Source of the DNA: DASRHY01 sp046765875 | GTDB taxonomy: Bacteria; Actinomycetota; Actinomycetes; Propionibacteriales; Kribbellaceae | NCBI GenBank assembly: GCA_046765875.1 | Contig: JBKPSJ010000415.1 | Span: 1-8,989 of the forward strand | Direction of reading: 5' to 3' | DNA length: 8,989 nucleotides | Part shown: one piece after another, positions 1 through 5,256 of the stretch | How positions within the stretch are numbered: position 1 is the stretch's first letter | Layout of the letters: each line of letters opens with the position of its first letter | Notes under the pieces: model-generated | Database searches by the model: none | Seen by the model: only the letters and a program-made list of their open reading frames with translations | Told to the model about the DNA's origin: nothing | Made by a program: the position numbers and the translations under genes

Positions 1-113
1 CCTGCCCGGCCGGACCCGGCAGCCCTCGCCGACCGCCTCGCGTCCTGCCGAGAACCGCCGGTCAGGTGTCAGCACCCTGCACAGAATCAGTTCGGGCACG
101 GCCCCCGGAGATG

Positions 114-272
114 CTATTGGCGGATGGCCTTGCGCCGGACGATCCCGATCGCAGCAGTTCCCACGAAGAGCACGATCCCGACGATCGCGAGCCACACCAG
201 TCCCTCGATGGCGAATCCAACGATCGTCAAGATAAGCCAGAGCACGAGTAGGACGATCAGGAGTATGAGCAT
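114..272 (-). CDS. Small hydrophobic membrane protein, 52 aa
   Basis: ATG at 272-270 and TAG at 116-114 give 52 residues, beginning MLILLIVLLVLW and ending IVRRKAIRQ. About residues 1-20 and 26-45 are almost wholly aliphatic, separated by a short FAIEG turn. This suggests a two-helix hairpin in the cytoplasmic membrane with a basic tail inside. A good ribosome site, GGAGG at 282-278, lies 5 nt before the ATG, and codons mostly end in C or G. Very short hydrophobic proteins of this shape are common in actinomycetes and are annotated only as hypothetical or hydrophobic protein; I assign no function. No same-strand neighbour lies within 300 bp upstream, so it is probably monocistronic. An inverted repeat touches its ribosome site (separate entry). 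Confidence 0.72.
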   Translation of the reverse strand: MLILLIVLLVLWLILTIVGFAIEGLVWLAIVGIVLFVGTAAIGIVRRKAIRQ

Positions 273-277
273 GACCA

Positions 278-294
278 CCTCCGTGGTTCCACGG
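278..294 (-). promoter_or_regulatory. Ribosome site with abutting inverted repeat
   Basis: Positions 281-294 hold two 6-bp arms, CCGTGG and CCACGG, separated by 2 nt. In the transcript the arms can form a 5-bp stem closed by a GAAC tetraloop. The last two G of the 3' arm are the first two of the GGAGG ribosome site (282-278) of the 52-residue membrane protein. The ribosome site itself is clear. A regulatory role for the hairpin is inference. Confidence 0.4.
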
Positions 295-413
295 ATTCAG
301 CGTAGCCCCGTAGACGCCACGCCGAGGTAGGACGCGCACGGAGCTCTGCCCTGTGGTCGGTTGATGCAAGGTAACGTGCCCGGGCAGTCGCCGACAGACC
401 GGGGGAGCCGACG

Positions 414-448
414 GAAGTACAGCAGCGAAGTACAGCAACGACAGCAAC
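414..448 (+). repeat. Intergenic repeat, copy A, with internal 13-bp tandem
   Basis: Two adjacent 13-mers, GAAGTACAGCAGC (414-426) and GAAGTACAGCAAC (427-439), differ at one base and are followed by GACAGCAAC. Positions 416-448 match 1636-1668 in the same orientation at 29 of 33 bases. I do not recognise the family. It lies in non-coding DNA and could be a recombination footprint or a small dispersed repeat. Confidence 0.5.
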
Positions 449-621
449 CAGGAGCATCCCCCGGACCAAGCGGATGACCGTCCCCACGCCTGAACGACCC
501 GCCTCAGACCAGCACGCGGAGAGTTCACACCGAAGCGTCTACACGTTCGTCCGTCGATCCGCTCCCAGGCGGAAGGCGATCCAGCCGGCAACTCTGGCGG
601 ACGGCTGGCACCATCGCTTTC

Positions 622-1035
622 ATGGACCTGCGGCCTTTGCCAATCACCCGCGTCGCCAGTGTGCTGCCCGGCTGCGTGGTGATAGGACTCGGCGTCGAAC
701 GGTTTGAAGTCTCCAACGATCAACACGTCGTCGCCGCAGGCCTGCTCGCCATCGTTGGGGTCATCCTTGCCGTCCGCGGCTACGGCCTCGGCGCTCAGTA
801 CGACGACGAGGCGCTCACCATCCGAGGCATGTTCCGGACTCGGAAGATCCGCAGGTCCGACATACGCGAGATCACGGCATTCCCCGCCGTCCGATGGTCC
901 AGCGCGTCCGGTCGGCGGTTGTGGACGCCGATCGTTGCGTTCGCTGAGTGGGGCATGGTTATCCCGGCGGTTGCTAGACGGAACGAAGAGGCCATCGAGG
1001 AGCTTGAACGCTGGCTTCGAAAACGCCGGCGGTAG
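622..1035 (+). CDS. Small membrane-anchored PH-domain-like protein, 137 aa
   Basis: The protein has a weak hydrophobic stretch at about residues 11-25, a stronger predicted transmembrane helix at 37-52 (AAGLLAIVGVILAV), and a soluble C-terminal part. The string YDDEALTIRGMFRTRKIRRSDI (residues 60-81) is the strand-turn-strand pattern seen in small actinobacterial PH-domain proteins of the bPH group. These usually have one or two N-terminal helices and a cytoplasmic beta-rich domain of unknown ligand. The tail (120-137) is a charged helix ending KRRR. The length suits that family. The ATG has no recognisable Shine-Dalgarno sequence, so it may be leaderless or start elsewhere. It stands alone on the plus strand. 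Coding status is fairly sure; the function is unknown. Confidence 0.68.
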   Translation: MDLRPLPITRVASVLPGCVVIGLGVERFEVSNDQHVVAAGLLAIVGVILAVRGYGLGAQYDDEALTIRGMFRTRKIRRSDIREITAFPAVRWSSASGRRLWTPIVAFAEWGMVIPAVARRNEEAIEELERWLRKRRR

Positions 1036-1370
1036 GACAGACCACCACGAACACGGAGGGTTCGAACCTGGGCTCGGCTCGGATGCAGTACGCATCGATC
1101 CGCCGCGGCTGCACTGGTCACTGGTACACCCAATGGCACACTCTTGGGTGCGAACCAACGAGTCGAGCCAAGATCCGATGATCAGCCCGACCCGACGAAG
1201 TCGCAGGTCAGAGGCCACATCGGGCACGAACGGGAGCCAACGCGAAGCCAGTCGTGCGAAACAGGTGGTTAGGGGTTCGAGTCCCCTCGTCGGCTCTCGG
1301 ACCGAGGCGCGGACCCAACAGCGCTCACCGACCGCCTCCCGCTCGACCCGACTGCACGGCCACCTGTGAC
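1036..1370. other. Intergenic region, 335 bp, with tRNA-like remnant
   Basis: This gap lies between two convergent genes (PH-like on plus, 66-residue gene on minus). The only structure I can support is the tRNA 3'-end-like piece at 1271-1296. The open frames crossing it read through that piece and are not credible proteins. I found no strong terminator hairpin for either gene. Confidence 0.45.
1271..1296 (+). pseudogene. tRNA 3'-end remnant (T arm and acceptor strand)
   Basis: AGGGG (1271-1275), the loop TTCGAGT (1276-1282) and CCCCT (1283-1287) form a perfect 5-bp T stem with a canonical 7-nt T loop. CGTCGGC (1288-1294) then fits a 3' acceptor strand and T1295 a discriminator base. The matching 5' strand GCCGACG is not found at tRNA distance; the nearest near-match, CCCGACG at 1191-1197, would imply a 105-nt molecule. 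There is no usable anticodon arm upstream. This looks like a tRNA tail of the kind left at integration sites. The acceptor sequence resembles an actinobacterial tRNA-Thr, but I hold that assignment loosely. Confidence 0.5.
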
Positions 1371-1571
1371 TCAGATCCGCGCCTCCGCCTCCATGTCTGC
1401 AATCGCGCGATTGATCCCCGACACTGCCAGCGACAGTCCGTGATAGCGCACGTTCGTATCGTTCTTCGGTACGCACAGACGATCCCGCAGCACACGAAGC
1501 CGGTCCTGCATCCTTCTCAGCTCTGCGATCTCGTCGTCGTAGTCGCCCACGATGACCACGTCCCCTTCCAC
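1371..1571 (-). CDS. Hypothetical protein, 66 aa, helical
   Basis: A GTG start at 1571 gives a charged, probably helical protein. Residues 10-34 (DYDDEIAELRRMQDRLRVLR and onward) have a heptad-like pattern suggesting a short coiled coil, and the C-terminus reads INRAIADMEAEARI. Composition and G/C-ending codons look like real coding rather than a shadow. There is no clear ribosome site before this GTG. Two internal GTG codons (residues 5 and 8) are alternatives, and AAGGGG lies about 8 nt before the second, so the true protein may be a few residues shorter. I do not recognise the family. It is convergent with the PH-like gene and has no operon partner. Confidence 0.55.
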   Translation of the reverse strand: MEGDVVIVGDYDDEIAELRRMQDRLRVLRDRLCVPKNDTNVRYHGLSLAVSGINRAIADMEAEARI

Positions 1572-1635
1572 ACTCGACCGGACTACCAGTCCTAGCCGAT
1601 CCGGGCGACAACGTCGCCAACTTCAATGCGCCACT

Positions 1636-1668
1636 AGTACAGCACCGAAGGACAGCAACGACCGCGAC
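1636..1668 (+). repeat. Intergenic repeat, copy B
   Basis: This 33-bp block starts AGTACAGCACCGAAG and matches 416-448 at 29 of 33 positions in direct orientation, 1,220 bp apart. Similarity stops abruptly on both sides. The two copies bracket the PH-like gene, the tRNA tail at 1271-1296 and the 66-residue gene. The identity of the element is unknown. Confidence 0.48.
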
Positions 1669-1742
1669 TAAGACCGGCCACAGCCACCCATGCACGGACC
1701 TCCCCCAGCCTGAGTAGCCGCCCATGATCGACCGGCCGCAAT

Positions 1743-1787
1743 CTGACACGGAAGAGGTCCCTAGTTCAAACCCAGTACCGCCCGCCA
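1743..1787 (+). pseudogene. tRNA-Val(GAC) 3'-half fragment, copy 1
   Basis: The block starts with the anticodon loop CTGACAC (anticodon GAC) and continues with the 3' anticodon strand GGAAG, variable loop AGGTC, T arm and acceptor strand ACCGCCC, ending GCCA. It is 42/45 identical to 2850-2894. Changes have spoilt the T stem (CCTAG no longer pairs with CCAGT) and the terminal CCA context. No 5' half precedes it. It resembles an old att-type tRNA duplication rather than a working gene. Confidence 0.62.
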
Positions 1788-1822
1788 GCATAAACGCAGG
1801 TCGCGAGGCACTGCGATCTCCT

Positions 1823-2064
1823 GACAACGGTCCCGCAACATCGACGCTGGGAGAGATCTGGCAGTCCACACCGGGCTGGTCGCGCCACACCTGGCCGCCG
1901 GCTTCGCCATGCTCGAAGCCGCCATCGGCCGCGCCGCCACCACCACCCGGCGCGTACCCCTCAACTGTGGCGGCTCGACGGCGGCGGCTCTGCATCGACG
2001 AACCAGGCCGACGGGCTGGCGGGAGGAGATCTGCAACGGATCGGTCCCCCGCGCTGTAATCTAA
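1823..2064 (+). pseudogene. Possible gene remnant upstream of the reductase
   Basis: The frame ending at TAA 2062-2064 is open back to about 1823. It uses mainly C/G third positions in its first half, reading DLAVHTGLVAPHLAAGFAML in the middle. The only ATG is at 1909 and would leave 51 residues, without a Shine-Dalgarno sequence. The last third (CGGSTAAALHRRTRPTG) looks less protein-like. It may be the decayed 3' end of a gene lost when the flanking tRNA-half segment formed, or chance. I recognise no family. Confidence 0.22.
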
Positions 2065-2070
2065 CCGGGC

Positions 2071-2643
2071 ATGAGCGCTCTGATCTGGCACATCACGATG
2101 TCCCTCGACGGTTTCATCGCTGGGCCCAACGACTCGATGGACTGGGCCGTCCGCGAATGGAGCGACAACGGCACCAACACACGTGACATTGAGGTCGAGC
2201 GCAGCGCGATGGCTGATGATATCTTGCGCTCGGCTGGCGCGATTCTCGGTGGCCGCCACTGGTATGACGTGGCGCAGCGGCTGTATGACGGCGTCGATGG
2301 GATCTACGGCGGCGAGTGGAGCGGCCCAGTCTTCGTGCTCACGCACCGACCGCCTGACGACGCGGCGAACGAATCTGTGACGTTCATGTCGACACCGCTC
2401 GCAGAGGCTGTAGCTACGGCGCTCGAGGCGGCCAAAGGGAAGAACGTCGTGATCTTCGGCGCCGATCTCGCGCGGCAGTGCCTGCGAGCGGGACTGCTGA
2501 ACGAGATCGTGATCCACCTCGTACCTGTGCTGCTCGGCGACGGGGTACGACTCTACGACTCGATCGGCACGGATCCGATCGTGCTCACCCGCACCGCGCT
2601 CGCAGCCACGGGCCAGTTGACCGACCTTCGCTTCCGCGTCTGA
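2071..2643 (+). CDS. Dihydrofolate reductase-like protein (RibD C-terminal domain)
   Basis: The 190-residue protein has the hallmarks of the RibD-C / DHFR-like superfamily. The N-terminal strand and nucleotide-site loop read MSLDGFIAGPNDSMDW (residues 10-25), LGGRHWYD follows at 59-66, the central strand is VFVLTH (87-92), and VVIFGADLARQCLRAGLLNE to GDGVRLYD (126-163) is the C-terminal cofactor-side block. Members bind NADPH and reduce pterin- or pyrimidine-type substrates. Stand-alone copies like this one are abundant in actinomycetes, and their substrates are mostly unknown, so a housekeeping folate role should not be assumed. The length is typical. The ATG fits the conserved N-terminus, although only a weak purine run precedes it. 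It lies between two tRNA-Val 3'-half repeats, suggesting horizontal arrival. Confidence 0.88.
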   Translation: MSALIWHITMSLDGFIAGPNDSMDWAVREWSDNGTNTRDIEVERSAMADDILRSAGAILGGRHWYDVAQRLYDGVDGIYGGEWSGPVFVLTHRPPDDAANESVTFMSTPLAEAVATALEAAKGKNVVIFGADLARQCLRAGLLNEIVIHLVPVLLGDGVRLYDSIGTDPIVLTRTALAATGQLTDLRFRV

Positions 2644-2650
2644 GCAATGC

Positions 2651-2671
2651 GGCGACGGTAGGTCCGTCGTC
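2651..2671 (+). terminator. Terminator-like hairpin after reductase gene
   Basis: CGACGG (2653-2658) and CCGTCG (2664-2669) pair around a 5-nt loop, extended by a G-T and a G-C pair to an 8-bp stem. It begins 8 nt after the reductase stop codon. There is no T tract, which is common for actinobacterial terminators but lowers certainty. Confidence 0.42.
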
Positions 2672-2849
2672 ACGACCGAGCACCCATCGGAAACCACATC
2701 CTGCGAAGCGAGCAGCAGCCTATGGGAGAAATTCGGGAGACGGCCACAAGCAAGAACGCTCCCTAACTGCTCGCAACCGATCACACCTGTTGACTGATTC
2801 CCTTTGAAAACAAGGACCCACGACACGCAGCCCAGTGAGCTCTGCCACC

Positions 2850-2894
2850 CTGACACGGAAGAGGTCACTGGTTCAAACCCAGTACCGCCCACCA
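2850..2894 (+). pseudogene. tRNA-Val(GAC) 3'-half fragment, copy 2
   Basis: It reads as anticodon loop CTGACAC, 3' stem GGAAG, variable loop AGGTC, a perfect T arm (ACTGG, TTCAAAC, CCAGT), acceptor strand ACCGCCC, A73 and CCA. These are canonical tRNA positions 32-76 with anticodon GAC (Val). The 5' half is absent: the preceding bases CCACC pair poorly with GGAAG, and no GGGCGGT acceptor strand occurs about 72 nt upstream. It is a better-preserved copy of 1743-1787. Integrases often use the anticodon loop as crossover point and duplicate just this 3' half, so an att-site remnant is the likeliest reading. Confidence 0.66.
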
Positions 2895-2948
2895 ACACGA
2901 AACGCCCTGACCTGCGGAGCCGCGACCACACCACTGACCGTCAGGCCG

Positions 2949-2962
2949 GCGACCGGTGTCGC
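2949..2962 (-). terminator. Possible terminator hairpin after GH120-like gene
   Basis: GCGAC and GTCGC form a 5-bp stem around a 4-nt loop, 35 nt beyond the minus-strand stop codon at 2998-3000. The stem is short and lacks a U tract, so this is only a candidate. Confidence 0.22.
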
Positions 2963-2997
2963 ATTCGAGGCGGACGTGCGGGCGTGGGTGGACCGCG

Positions 2998-4974
2998 CTA
3001 CCAGAGGCGGATGCGTGCCCGCCCGGAGGTGAGCGTGGCGATGGGTCCAGCCGGGTAGGAGCCAGTCTCGATCTTGATCTGGCCGAGCAGGTCGGTGGCC
3101 AACACGGCCGGGGTTCCGTCGAGTTCCTCGAACTGGGCATCGACGAACCGGACGGGTGGGAGGTCAGCTCCAGACGTCAGCGGGAGACGGATGTTGTCGA
3201 ATGCGGCGGGCAGCTCGGTTTCCAGGTAGAGCTGCTGCTCGTCTTCAACGATCCGCGCGGTCGCGTCGCCTTCATTGAAGACGATCGCCCCCTTCTCCAA
3301 CGCGTACGGCTTAGCTCCAGCGGCGTAAACGTTGTCGCGGATGTACACCGGCTGTTTGACGCCCATGAAGCGCTCGTGGTCAGCGCCGGTCCGGTCGGTG
3401 ACGAGTGTCACGTAGTCCGCCATTGAGGCCGGATGTCCGCTGTAGCCGGTGGTGCCGTGGTCGAACTGTTGCCCGGCACGGGCGGTCGGTCCATACGCCT
3501 GGCCGGTATCACCGCCGAGAAAGATGTTGCCGATGTGACGGTCGTCGCCGGCGTGGATGGCGGCGTATCCGGCGACCTGGGTGCTGTGGGGGACGTGGTA
3601 GGGCGTGGGCCGCTCCAGCACTGGCTGCCGCGACAGTGTTCCGCAGACCAGGTTGTGTACGAACGCGCCGCCCTGACTCCAGAGCTCCAGTGACGCCGGG
3701 GATGCCAAGATGTTGTGCTCGACCAGGTAGGGGCCGTGACTGACCTCGACGAAGAGGTCGCGGTTGTTGTGGTAGTAAACGTTCCGCGAGACGCGGGTTC
3801 CCTGCGTCTGCCAGTCCAGCCAGGTGCCGAGCGAGCAGTCGTGGATCCGGTTGTGCCGGATGACCACGTCCAGTGCGGCGTGGAGCTTGATACCGGCGAT
3901 CTCATGGCCGTAGAACTCGCGCTTGAGCGCAATGTCGTAGATGTGGTTGTCCTCGATCGTGGAGAACACGCAGCCGAGGTGGCCGACGATGCCGTTCTGG
4001 CCGCAGTCGTAGATGGTGTTGCGGCGGATGGTGTGGGACCCGATGTGTTCCCGGTCCCAGCCGATCTGGCGGGCGGCGAACACCGACTCGAGCTGGTACT
4101 GGTACCCGGGCTTGTCGCGTCGGACGGTGGCGTAGTTGTGGCCGGTCGAGATCTCCTTGCCGATGGAGACGGCCGAGCACTTGGCGTCATGGATGACGTT
4201 GTCTTCGATGATCCAGCCCTTCGCCCAGCTCGGGCCGATCAGGCCCGGCTGGTCGGCCGTCGGCGGTGCCCAGGGCGTGGCGGCGTGGGCGAGCTCGAAC
4301 CCGCGGACGGTGATGTAGTCCAGGTGGTGCTCGACCGGGTAGAACACCGAACGGCGCACGTTGATCTCGACGAGTTCGGCGTTGGGATCGGCGCCCTGGA
4401 AGTTGGCCCAGATCGTGGTGTGTTCGTCCCCGACCTCGGCGTACCAGACCAGCTGGGTCTGGTCCGGGTCGCGGATGGCGTCGACGACTCCGGTCCAGTC
4501 ATCGACGACTTCGGTCCGGCGGACAGGGTTCGCCACCTCGTCGCGGGAGGTGACCTCGTAGAAGCTGGTGCCATTCAGGTAGACCTCGCCGAGGTGCTTC
4601 TTCGGGCTGGAGGCGTCGGCGTATACGATCCAGTCGCCGTCGACCTCCTCGGCGAACGGGTTGAATGTGCCGAACAGCGTGTTCCCAACCGTGATCGTCC
4701 AGACCGTCCCCTCGACCAGTTCCCACCCGGTGATCGGTTCGGAGCCTTTGATCACGACATGTTCACCTGGTGCAGCGGTGTAGGTGATGCGGCGCTGGTC
4801 GCCGAGCCCGCCACGGCGCGGCTGAACCCATTCGCGGTACACCCCGGAATGCACGACTACGGTGTCGCCGGGCCGGGCCAGTGCCGCGGCCCTATTGATC
4901 GTGCGGTACGGGCGCTGGGGCGTTCCGTCGCCGTGATCGGAGCCTGTGGTCGCAACGTGGAGTTTCGAGGACAT
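2998..4974 (-). CDS. GH120-like beta-xylosidase, right-handed beta-helix
   Basis: This 658-residue protein starts with a DUF1565-like segment (GDGTPQRPYRTINRAA, 15-30; PGDTVVVHSGVYREWV, 35-50) that opens a parallel beta-helix. It then shows repeating helix rungs such as WIIEDNVIHDAKCSAVSIG, HTIRRNTIYDCGQNGIVGH and VVIRHNRIHDCSLGTWLDW (254-388). In GH120 XylC of Thermoanaerobacterium saccharolyticum the nucleophile is Asp382 and the acid/base Glu405. Here D387 (TWLDWQ) and E410 (LFVEVSHGP) keep the same 23-residue spacing, and the length fits. It should release xylose from xylo-oligosaccharide ends. No signal peptide or lipobox is present, so action inside the cell is expected. AGGGAGAGG lies 10 nt before the ATG. 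No transporter or sugar regulator is adjacent. Activity on another sugar is possible; the fold is near certain. Confidence 0.87.
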   Translation of the reverse strand: MSSKLHVATTGSDHGDGTPQRPYRTINRAAALARPGDTVVVHSGVYREWVQPRRGGLGDQRRITYTAAPGEHVVIKGSEPITGWELVEGTVWTITVGNTLFGTFNPFAEEVDGDWIVYADASSPKKHLGEVYLNGTSFYEVTSRDEVANPVRRTEVVDDWTGVVDAIRDPDQTQLVWYAEVGDEHTTIWANFQGADPNAELVEINVRRSVFYPVEHHLDYITVRGFELAHAATPWAPPTADQPGLIGPSWAKGWIIEDNVIHDAKCSAVSIGKEISTGHNYATVRRDKPGYQYQLESVFAARQIGWDREHIGSHTIRRNTIYDCGQNGIVGHLGCVFSTIEDNHIYDIALKREFYGHEIAGIKLHAALDVVIRHNRIHDCSLGTWLDWQTQGTRVSRNVYYHNNRDLFVEVSHGPYLVEHNILASPASLELWSQGGAFVHNLVCGTLSRQPVLERPTPYHVPHSTQVAGYAAIHAGDDRHIGNIFLGGDTGQAYGPTARAGQQFDHGTTGYSGHPASMADYVTLVTDRTGADHERFMGVKQPVYIRDNVYAAGAKPYALEKGAIVFNEGDATARIVEDEQQLYLETELPAAFDNIRLPLTSGADLPPVRFVDAQFEELDGTPAVLATDLLGQIKIETGSYPAGPIATLTSGRARIRLW

Positions 4975-5077
4975 CGGGTTTCAGCCTCTCCCTGGGGCGT
5001 CGGTGAATCTGACAGACGAGGAGTCGTTTGCGAAGGCCGGTTGCGGTTTGCGTGCTGCAACGTGCTGAAGGCTATGC

Positions 5078-5107
5078 CTGGTCCTCGCCGACCACGTCGA
5101 GGACCAG
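5078..5107 (-). terminator. 10-bp perfect hairpin, terminator or operator
   Basis: CTGGTCCTCG (5078-5087) and CGAGGACCAG (5098-5107) are perfect inverted arms around a 10-nt loop. On the minus strand it starts 16 nt after the stop of the 35-residue candidate ORF and about 150 nt after the hydrolase stop. No U tract follows. It may end the DUF1269-hydrolase transcript or bind a regulator of the GH120-like gene. Confidence 0.4.
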
Positions 5108-5123
5108 CACCGCGGCTACTAGC

Positions 5124-5231
5124 TCAATGTCTGGTGCCGATGAGGTTCCAGCCGCCCCAGGCCGGTGCGGTGGTCACCGAGTCGTAGTCCTGCGGTTCGA
5201 CTCGTCCGGTCTTTGTCAGGATCCTGGTCAC
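5124..5231 (-). CDS. Candidate 35-aa ORF or gene tail after the hydrolase
   Basis: A GTG at 5231 and TGA at 5126-5124 frame a peptide starting MTRILTKTGRVEPQDYDSV and ending APAWGGWNLIGTRH. Third positions are largely C or G and the composition (Trp, Gly, Asp, Tyr) is protein-like. The peptide resembles the C-terminus of a larger protein more than a complete small one. There is no clear ribosome site. The frame is also open backwards into the hydrolase gene, offset from its frame. A perfect hairpin follows 16 nt downstream. It could be a small gene, a remnant of a lost enzyme, or chance; I recognise no family. Confidence 0.3.
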   Translation of the reverse strand: MTRILTKTGRVEPQDYDSVTTAPAWGGWNLIGTRH

Positions 5232-5256
5232 CAGCGCCGAACGCGAAGCCGCCGAC

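Larger units (their letters stand above)
273..621. other. Intergenic region, 349 bp, no convincing gene
   Basis: This gap separates the minus-strand 52-residue gene from the plus-strand PH-like gene, so promoters for both should lie here. I cannot name a firm -35/-10 pair. It contains the ribosome-site hairpin at 281-294 and the short repeat block at 414-448. Open frames on both strands here have poor codon patterns and no ribosome sites. Confidence 0.5.
1572..2070. other. Intergenic region, 499 bp, with repeats and a coding-like scrap
   Basis: The gap contains copy B of the 33-bp intergenic repeat (1636-1668), the first tRNA-Val 3'-half copy (1743-1787), and at about 1823-2064 an open frame with coding-like codon use but no identifiable product. 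No complete gene could be supported. Any promoter of the reductase gene at 2071 should be in the last 100 bp, but I see no convincing motif. Confidence 0.45.
2644..2997. other. Intergenic region, 354 bp, between convergent genes
   Basis: It lies between the ends of the reductase and GH120-like genes. It contains a terminator-like hairpin at 2651-2671, a less GC-rich stretch at about 2700-2820 with no gene, the second tRNA-Val 3'-half copy (2850-2894) and a small hairpin at 2949-2962. The antisense frame over 2865-3140 only reads through the tRNA piece and is not credible. Confidence 0.5.
4975..5256. other. Intergenic region, 282 bp, upstream of GH120-like gene
   Basis: It must contain the GH120-like promoter unless the gene is read from the hydrolase upstream. 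It holds the 35-residue candidate ORF (5124-5231) and the 10-bp hairpin (5078-5107), which argue for an independent transcript start between 5077 and 4993. No clear -35/-10 pair or LacI-type operator was found. Confidence 0.4.

Noticed and set aside
257..487. Minus-strand 76-codon frame with a hydrophobic start (MLLVAVVAVL)
   Set aside because: It looks like a signal peptide, but that part is read from the GTACAGCA repeat block. It lacks a ribosome site and overlaps the better-supported 52-residue gene.
1055..1075. GGTTCGAACC, resembling a tRNA T loop
   Set aside because: The flanking bases do not form a 5-bp T stem and no acceptor or anticodon arm is present; probably chance.
1191..1295. 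A complete 105-nt tRNA joining CCCGACG to the tail at 1271-1295
   Set aside because: Only 6 of 7 acceptor pairs form, the length is too great, and no D arm or anticodon arm folds between them.
1254..1595. Plus-strand frame containing GVRVPSSAL
   Set aside because: This peptide is a familiar false translation of tRNA T-arm sequence; the frame is also antisense to the better 66-residue gene.
1761..2036. Minus-strand frame ending AVLGLN across the first tRNA-Val half
   Set aside because: AVLGLN-type endings are typical of false proteins read antisense through tRNA 3' ends; the rest has no protein character.
2821..2894. A complete functional tRNA-Val
   Set aside because: The 5' acceptor strand GGGCGGT is missing and the 5' anticodon strand pairs badly, so only the 3' half is credible.
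2865..3140. Minus-strand frame ending WWAVLGLNQ across the second tRNA-Val half
   Set aside because: It is the same tRNA-antisense artefact, and it overlaps the end of the GH120-like gene in another frame.
3715..5187. Open frame of 490 codons on the plus strand, antisense to the GH120-like gene
   Set aside because: It is a mirror of the G/C-ending codons of a well-supported minus-strand enzyme gene. Its product is rich in Val/Asp/Gly without motifs and shows no sensible domain.
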